Part shown: positions 56,838-64,000 of the stretch, piece after piece
Position numbering within the stretch: position 1 is the first letter of the stretch
Layout: every line of letters begins with the position of its first letter
Origin: Drechmeria coniospora
Taxonomy: Eukaryota > Ascomycota > Sordariomycetes > Hypocreales > Ophiocordycipitaceae
Direction of reading: 5' to 3'
Assembly (NCBI RefSeq): GCF_001625195.1
Contig: NC_054389.1
Coordinates: 8,180,520-8,244,519, forward strand
Length of the DNA stretch: 64,000 nucleotides
Made by a program: the position numbers and the translations under genes
The notes under the pieces: generated by a model
The model's input: only the letters and a program-made list of their open reading frames with translations
The model's database searches: none
What the model was told of the DNA's origin: nothing

Positions 56838-59472
56838 TCATCGCAATGTCTTGGAAATGTTGACGAGCAGTTTCCCGCCCGGCACAGCAATGCCCTTGGC
56901 ATCCAGCAGGCGGACGAAACGGTAGCCTGGACGGAGGCGGTCGAGTCGAATGCAGGCCCAAGCGAGCAGTGGCGAGCTGACGATGCTTGTCCGCGATTCG
57001 TCTTCCACCTTGAACCTGCGAAAGGGCAGAGCAGAAGAAACCAGGTTAGCCAACGGAAAAGTGCGACGTGGGCGCCGGAGTCGAGTGGATAGCTGATGTC
57101 ATTCACGGTAGAAAGCTTGATGGATCACGATGATAGGGCAGCGGGATACAAGCCCACGATGACTCACCTCACAAATGCCAGCTCACCGACAACCTTGGAA
57201 ATGCTGCGGAACAGCAGCGTCTTCCCCGACGGCCCAAAGTACGGATGGTTGGACTTTCTCGCTTCAGTCCGTTGCTTGTACGGACCGTCACCCTCCTTGT
57301 CGGCCGCTCCGGCCCTGTCGACGTGCAGCTCAACCTTGACGACGGGCCGAATCGTGCTTCCGCTGCGGCCGCGTTCCGCGTCGTCGTCGCTCGCCGTCGG
57401 TAGGTTGTGGGCGGCAAAGATGGTGATGGCAAGGTCCAGCGTTCTCGTCGAGGCCGACTCCTGCTTGTCGGCGCTTCGGTATCCCGCCGGCTTCAGGACC
57501 CAACCTCGCTCGTCGGCGAACATGCCCTCGTTCAGCATCATGCCCTCGTCGAGGTTCTGCCAGTTGAGGGCCACCATCTGGACGCCCTTGCGCCAGAACT
57601 GGCTCGGGTCTGGGTTCGAGCTGTCGATGCGGCGCACGTTCGGGAAGGCCCTCATGAAGTAGCTCTTGTTGTGCATCAGCACCTCGTCCTCATTTTTCTG
57701 CCACAGCTCCACCATCTTGTTCTCGCTGATGGAAAATATGTGCGTCGGTTTCTTCGCCGCTGGCGTCTGCAAGCTCTCGAACCTCTCGCTGCGCGTGTAT
57801 ACGGCCAACATTTCTAGACTCTCGCAGATGCGGCGGCCCTTGACCTTGGCGCCCTTCTCCTGCGATCCCGGCACTGGCGTCGGCGGCGCTGATGATGACT
57901 TTCCGAGTCGCGGAGAGCGAGATGGAACAACCGAAGCGACCTCGTCATCCGAGGGGGAGCCGTCATCGTCGTCATTGCTCGGCGCCGGACCCTGATGACC
58001 GATGGTGCGGGCGGCCGTCATCGTCGCCGGAGCCCTCTTGACCTTGATGAGGATCTTGTTCTTCAGCGCATCGAGGGTGGGAACTCGGAATCGCGGATCG
58101 CATCCCTCGTGGGGCTCGCTCACGAGCAGGTGCTGCCAAACCTCCTTCATAATATTCACCATGACCTCCTGCTGCTCGAGGTCGGCGTGGACCTCGAGAC
58201 TGATGATGATGGGGAGATGATTGTCGACAAAGGCCGACTCCTTGATGGCCTCGCAGACCTCTCGGAAGCCGCAGGGCAGCGTCAGGGTCCAGCCGTGGGT
58301 GACGATGGGTTCGCCGGGCGGCATCAGCTGCCTGGCCCGGGCGCGGGCTCCGCCGCGGGTGACGTCGAGCCTGTCGTTGGACTCGCGGGTGTCTTGCGAG
58401 AGGAGGACGCTGGATCGAGGGGAATGGTTGTCGGCGACAGCCCGGCTGTGGGAGCTGGGGCTTCGAGCTTGGACCCCAGGCTTGTCGCCGAGGAGCGATC
58501 TCGAAGCTTCATGCCTTCCCTCTGCCGTATCGACCATGTTCAGTGCCGCGTTCGGTATCGAGCTGCCCGAAGAGGGGCGACCGTGGTCGGCGAGTGGCGA
58601 TTTCGACCGGCCTCGTGCCGAAATGGCGTCGCCGTTCCAGACGTCGATTTCGATGCAGCGGCATCCTCGGGAGAGCACCTTGGGGAAGTGCGGTCGTGTT
58701 AGCTTACGAGCCAGATTCGCTCCACTAAGGAGCGGTTGAAATGAACACGAACACTCTTGTACGCTTCTGGCGTGCTCTTGGAAGTCCACTGATGGCCGTC
58801 GAGGTAGGTGTTGTGGCTGCTGTTGATGAAGTAGTTTGTGAGCGGCTTGGAGAGGTCCTTTGGCTGCGGCGGCGCGACGGCATCGGTGCCATAATGCTTC
58901 ATCCACACGTAGAGAAACTCGCCGCAGGTGTAAGCATCCCTGTCAAGGTCTGCGACGGCCTCGCCTTGGACCTGCTCAAGGAAGGCGCGAAATGCGTGTT
59001 TGGATAGGAGGGCATCTGGTTGGCGAAGGTCGTTGTAGATGTGCTCCAGCGTCTCGCGCATGTCGGTGCTCATGTGGACGTCTATGACGTCTACAGGCCT
59101 TTCTCGGCCGTCGTTTTTGCCGTGGCCGGTGCCGGTGCCGTTACTGCTATAATTGCCGTCGTTGCCTTTGCCGTTGACGTCACGGCCACTGCCCGAACGG
59201 TGGGTTGAATCATCACTCGATGATGAAGCCGCGTCGGAGGGCTTTGCAAAGGCTGTGGCCCCGACCATACGCCGCAGCAAAAGCATCGAGCGCGGATTCG
59301 AATTGCCAAAGAGGGAGAGCGTGCGTTCCCGTCGGGGCATGGCTGGCCTTTTGGACCTGTCGCGGCGGGAGCGGCTCGAACGCTATACCGGGATTCGTCA
59401 GCCTTGAATATTGAATCTCGGCTTCGAGGTTTTCGGGAGACGCCGTACGAACAATCCACACCAAAGCGTCAT
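56838..59472 (-). CDS. Phosphoinositide-specific phospholipase C (PLC-delta-like)
   Basis: Four exons on the minus strand: 59472-59449, 59382-58753, 58678-57168 and 57015-56838, giving 780 residues. It hydrolyses PIP2 to IP3 and diacylglycerol. Domains in order: an EF-hand-like region (HIYNDLRQPDALLSKHAFRAFLEQVQGE...FLYVWMKHYG), the X box with LSKPLTNYFINSSHNTYLDGHQ (first catalytic His), RGCRCIEIDVWNG and VTHGWTLTLPCGF (second catalytic His), and a long X-Y linker. The Y box follows (LAVYTRSERFESLQTP, SISENKMVELW, RAFPNVRRIDSSNPDPSQFWRKGVQMVALNWQ), then a C2 domain (LDLAITIFAAHNLP to VNISKTLR). Intron 2 joins EAYKS to VLSRGCRC. Exon 1 (MTLWCGLF) rests on a branch CTGAC and TAG acceptor just before 59382. 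If rejected, the next ATG is 59340. An insertion of about 80 residues between the two X-box parts is rich in Ser and Arg. Confidence 0.93.
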
Positions 59473-62400
59473 CGTGACTCGGCTACAGCTGCTCTACGTC
59501 GTCGCAGGGTGGCGACGACGCCGGGGAGCAGCACGCTTCAATGCGCCGTCGAGGACATCTGTGGTTGGACGAGGCGGGCGCGCCGGCGACGAGAACGTCG
59601 ACACCTTAGAGGATGAGCGTGGAGACGGCGAGACGAAAGTGGGAATGAGCACAAGAGGTGGCGCCAAATAGAGGGCGGTGGTGCGGACAGAAGAACGACG
59701 AGGGAGGGAGAGTGACGATGGGATGATGACGCGAGTGAGGAACGGCGGATGGACGGCAATTTTTGAGCTGCTGTCAGCACCAAAGGCCAGCAACGGCCAT
59801 GTATGCATATCAAGTATATGTACACCTACACTTGTGCATGCTTGCATTGCATGCGTTTCGTGTGCTCTCTCACGAGCGGCAAGCGGGGCGAGAAGCTCGG
59901 TCAGCATTTCAATTTCGGTACTCCGTTCTGTGCCGTGCTCTCTGGTATTGGTAGCGCACATGTACAACAACGTACAGTTGCTCCGTCAGTAATCCGTGCT
60001 CATGAATACTTGCAGTTGTACTTACAACCCTAGGGATGCTCTGCTTACCTCAACGATCAAGCCAAGGAGGTTCACAAGCACCCCTCGACGAATGATCAAC
60101 CACACTCATGTCTGAGGCGGTGGCACTAGCGGACAGCCGCAGACCTGCTTCGCCTGCACTGCCCGCCGCTGCCCTGTGCTGCGGCTCACCGACGGTAGCC
60201 ATTTGCATGATTGAAAACATGGCAGGCTGCAGCTCGGAGCCAGTTGGTATCGGACGAGGGTACGGAGTTGTGCTGGTCTGGTTCGGTGAGCCGGGTGGGA
60301 AGCATGAATGCGCGCAACTACCCCGGTGGCAGCGTCAACTTCATTCGATTTATGGCCATGCGCTCCGTCAACGGCGATTTCCCAATCCGAGGTCTGGAAG
60401 GGACGCGTCGAAAGCATCGGCCGGAAGATATCGATGGCGTCGATTGAAGCGCAGCAGCATCGCGGCCGTCGTCGGAACCTAGCCCTCCGTCCCAATGGCA
60501 GCACCAACACAGTATGCATGAATGAAATGGACGGCATTCAACGTCCCATTGCGCAACGGGGCAGGCCGCAGCGGCACGCTAAGCCTGCCCACCCTTCCGC
60601 GGGTGCCGGCGACGCGACGGCACGGCACGTGTGGGTCACACCGAAAGTGGAGCCACGCTGAATGTTCCCGACGTGCAGCCTCGAACATTATTTCGGGGTT
60701 GACACCGAGAGTTGTGACGACTTATCCATGCCAGCGAGCGTGCAGTGAGCTGAATTATTCAGAGGAACGGCTCAAGATTTGAGGAATGTGGCATCTCCTT
60801 AAGCAAACAAAGTGCAAGAGGAGGCTCACCTGGTGTCCGCCTGACCTGGATGTCGGATGAGCACCATTATCGCTCTGGTTTACCATCATTTCATACTCTC
60901 CCTCGATCATATCACGGTGCTCGTATGTACTCACTTCATACTTGAACTCTCATTCAAAGAGCAATATATGTAGGCACCAGCCGTCATATCGGCCGCTGCT
61001 CATGCACCTGTGGTGATTATGAGCCGCTTGTTGCATTGCCCCGGTGTTGCTGTTGAACAAAGCGGACGGCTCCACGACGTGCCGTGAGGGTGTAGTTCGT
61101 ATATGGTTAATCTTCAACGCCAGAATAGTGAGCTTTCCTAAGCCCTCTGACCATGACCGCTCCTTGACACCTTCAAGCTCCAACGGATGTGCCCTACCCG
61201 GTGACACTTCATCTATGCAGCACATGGGTCACTGCGTCGTTGGTTCTCTCGCCGACTATGTAATCGGAGATCGCGATCCCGCGTACAAAGGAAAGGAATT
61301 TTTTTGTCTTATTTCTCCGCTGGACCTGCATGATGCCGCATGGATCGAAAATTCGCTGACGGGGACCGCTTTTGGTCCGTCCGGCAGGTCCATTGGCTCA
61401 GGGGATGAAGGTCACCCGAGTCTCGGGGTGTGAGAAGCAGTTGTGTTGGGCCGGTTCTGGCATTACCAAAGCCGTTTTCTGTAAATTAACCGGCAGTAGG
61501 AAGGATTCTATGCTCGTCATGACGTGACCGTTCATAGGGCCCCATGATGTTGACGTGAAACGGGGAACGAGCCCGATGCTGACACTGTCAAGGAAAGGAT
61601 TGCGGAAAGTCTGGCCATGCTGGTCACCCGGTCTATCCCGATGATGGCGATACATCATGTCTCCTGGAAACACTCGCAATAAACCTTCAACCCTGTTCAA
61701 GGTCAGGGGCCAAGGTCAACATGCTGCATTATCGGATCATACCACTCCGGGAGAGAGGTTCTACAAACATCATATGGCAGGATGCCAGTGACGAACGGAA
61801 ATCGTGTGCTGAATCGCATTGTGGATCAGTAGCACATGGTGACCGCAGCATGCGACTGGTCTTTGAAACAATTGGTTGGGTTTTCGACTGCTTCGCTGTT
61901 TTAGATCCTGTTGCGATCCTGACGGCTTCAGGAGCCTGTTCTGGATCTCGATTCCCACTGGGTCAGGGATGCCAACCCAACAGTCCAAAGGATGACATCG
62001 TACAGGCTCTTGTCACATTCAGAAGTCGAAGTAACCGGGCGGTTACCAGGTTCCTGGAGGGCCGACATCAGAGACTCTCAGTTGCGCCTGCGCTACCGCG
62101 AGCTCGCCACCACTCGACATCAGAAGCAGGTCGGTCAGAACTTGGCCGCCTTCTCCAAAAGTATGAGCTTGGCACAGTCGAAGAAATGCAGTCATGAACC
62201 CCTGGTGCCTAGAGCTCCCCAGAGCCGTGATGGCACATCGAACAATGGCGGGCTGTTCGACTTGGGTTGGGGTGCCCCTAGCTTTCACTGTCCGTCCCAG
62301 GGGCAGCAGCGCTGAAATCGAGACGATATTCCCGTCAAGGGGGATCGATCAGATCAGAATCCGCTCCGACAAACGACTGGTCGGTGCGCCAACGGCACTG

Positions 62401-64000
62401 GCTCCATCGACGTTGGGCACGGGGTGACGTGTATCCCTGGGATTCGGAGCACGGTATCCCCGACTCCAGGTGTAGGGTGTGATAATCAGAAATACCGAAA
62501 GCAACTGTCGGGTTTCAACAAGGCGGAACGGGATCTTGTCATGTTCGGATGGAGTGGTGCAGATCTGAAACGCGCCTCCCAATGTGAGAAGATAGCTCGG
62601 TCCTGTCCGTTTGACGCCAATGCTCACATCGACGTTGCCGGTTCGATGGTGTTATGGCCCGGACCGCTTTGTGGCCGCCGAGCGTCGCCCGTGACGCGAC
62701 ACTAGAGCGTGGTTGCGCGAAATCAAGCCGGGCGGCTGGCAAAGGTGGTTTATGACGAAAGGTTTGTGTGGCGCGCTACTCCAGGCTCCGTGATTGTTTC
62801 GGTGCGGACAAACGGGACCTTCCAGTTTATACCTTGTCATGGTGGCTGGGCAGACACGTGTGAAGAGAGTAGGATGGAGAATCTTTGCCGTGCCTTTTGT
62901 TCCTTCATCGACGTGGACAGCACCTGCAACAGCAGCTAGAGGGGTGTTATCGCCGTCCGTTGGTGCAAATGGGGGTCCCAAGCCAACCTGAGCTGCCCGC
63001 TAGCTGCAATTATTGGCAGTCGCGAGCCCGAGTGCTCGAACACGAGTCGCCGGCGATGTCGACGAGCGACAAGAGAGTTTCACATACTTGATAGAGTTGT
63101 CTCGGCATTCCGCTTCGAAACCAATGGTGCCGAAACGACGGATCTGGAAGACAGCATCCTTTGTCGTTGCCGGCCGAAAAAATGGCGGCGAGAGAGAGCC
63201 GAGGCGGTATCCATCATCGTCACAAGGATTGCCGAAGCGTCATGTCATTGGCAAATTATCAGGCTCGTCCAGAGGACCCCAGCCCCTTGTCCGTTTTCAT
63301 CTTGGAGCGAAGGCCGCTGGCTGGCATGTCTCAACCTCAGGGCGCGGGGCACGGAAGAGGCGCTCGTCATGACCAATCAAACACCACCCGCCTGGAGAAT
63401 GTTGCGCTCCGCGTCGTTGTGTCAAGCTCTCCACACACGTCCGAGGACGGAGTAATTTCGCCATACTCGTTTCGTAAAGTTGAAGCGATGGATCGTCATT
63501 TCGATTTTTTCCGGACGGCGGCTCCTCAAGCTGCCATCGTTCATTCGCCCGTCGTCAACGCCAACGCCATACCCCGAAGGCAGGCTGACAGACGAGATGA
63601 GCAGAGTCAACCCGCCGCTCCAGGAAGGAGCAGGTTGATTGATGTATGATGAACTTGCGGTCAGGACGGCACAGCCAGCCTGGCGGAGTACTCGTTGCTT
63701 TCGGGGGGCCCTTGACCGTTCGGCAGTGGCGATTTGCTTCGTGGCAAGCCGCTGTCTGGGGGGGGGGAGGGGCCCCGTCACTAGTTCCTGTCCCTACCAG
63801 GGTGCCGATTAATTAATAGTTCGTTGCTTCCATGATCCAACAGTTTTAGACGAGGGGGCTGGTGGATCATGGATGGGATGAAGCATGGGGCAGGGACGGC
63901 AAGGCAGCTTGGATATTAGTATTCGCACTTACGGAGCAGTGTAAGTAGCAGCGTAGGTGTGCTTGCAGCAATAATAGTAGGCGTGGTAAGGAATATTACT
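59473..64000. other. Right-edge region without recognised gene
   Basis: The first 500 bases are the phospholipase promoter side. From about 61000 to 63000 there are several open frames of 80-158 residues on both strands (for example minus 61398-61700 and 62043-62288, plus 61721-62197). Their composition is closer to coding than to GTAC spacer, but no family could be named and no splice model joins them convincingly. A decayed gene is possible. GTAC motifs reappear at the extreme right end (63900-63960). Confidence 0.4.

Overview
The window is nuclear DNA of a filamentous ascomycete. Genes have short introns of about 50-120 bp with GT...CTAAC/CTGAC...AG signals, exons are GC-rich, and the gene families are typical of Pezizomycotina (CFEM-GPI protein, GPI-anchored thaumatin-like protein, GH16, LYC1-like acetyltransferase, dienelactone hydrolase). 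The spacers and protein types look like Sordariomycetes, probably Hypocreales. That placement is an inference from style, not from a database match. No rRNA, tRNA, CRISPR array, intact transposon or secondary-metabolite cluster was recognised.

Layout. 1.6-2.3 kb: CFEM GPI-anchored protein (+). 3.2-3.8 kb: Mediator subunit MED31 (+). 4.1-4.5 kb: RNA polymerase III subunit RPC11 (-) beneath a long polypurine/polypyrimidine tract. 6.2-7.0 kb: YAR1-like ankyrin protein (+). 7.4-8.8 kb: thaumatin-like protein (-). 9.9-12.4 kb: HSPA12-type Hsp70-like ATPase (-). 17.4-19.3 kb: hexokinase with a C-terminal membrane anchor (+). 19.6-20.7 kb: Naa50-like acetyltransferase with a PIP box (-). 23.2-24.5 kb: Sgf11-like zinc-finger protein (+). 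25.2-25.7 kb: PPIL1-type cyclophilin (-). 26.9-28.8 kb: signal peptide peptidase (+). 29.6-30.2 kb: acidic ORF (+). 32.7-34.7 kb: secreted peptidylarginine deiminase (+). 35.7-36.6 kb: 4'-phosphopantetheinyl transferase (+). 37.0-38.0 kb: dienelactone hydrolase (-). 38.6-39.7 kb: LYC1-like acetyltransferase (-). 40.2-41.2 kb: GH16 protein (-). 45.0-45.2 kb: a 58-residue CxxC protein (-). 56.8-59.5 kb: phosphoinositide-specific phospholipase C (-).

The genes do not form one pathway. Most are housekeeping: transcription (MED31, RPC11, SAGA-type zinc finger), ribosome assembly (YAR1), spliceosomal cyclophilin, sugar phosphorylation, lipid signalling and membrane proteolysis. Four proteins are surface, secreted or glucan-related (CFEM, thaumatin-like, peptidylarginine deiminase, GH16). 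The spacers are unusual. They are full of GTAC palindromes, mainly TACGGAGTAC/GTACTCCGTA and CAAGTACTTG, packed into clusters between genes and absent from the exons I traced. The largest gene-free block, about 45.3-56.8 kb, is built mainly of this material.

The points most worth following up are the fungal peptidylarginine deiminase with a complete catalytic set, the tail-anchored hexokinase with intact catalytic residues, the PCNA-binding-type motif on the Naa50-like enzyme, a GC-AG intron in the phosphopantetheinyl transferase gene, the CxxC micro-gene, and the GTAC spacer architecture. Gene models were built by hand from reading frames and splice signals. Exon phases were checked and all add up to whole codons.
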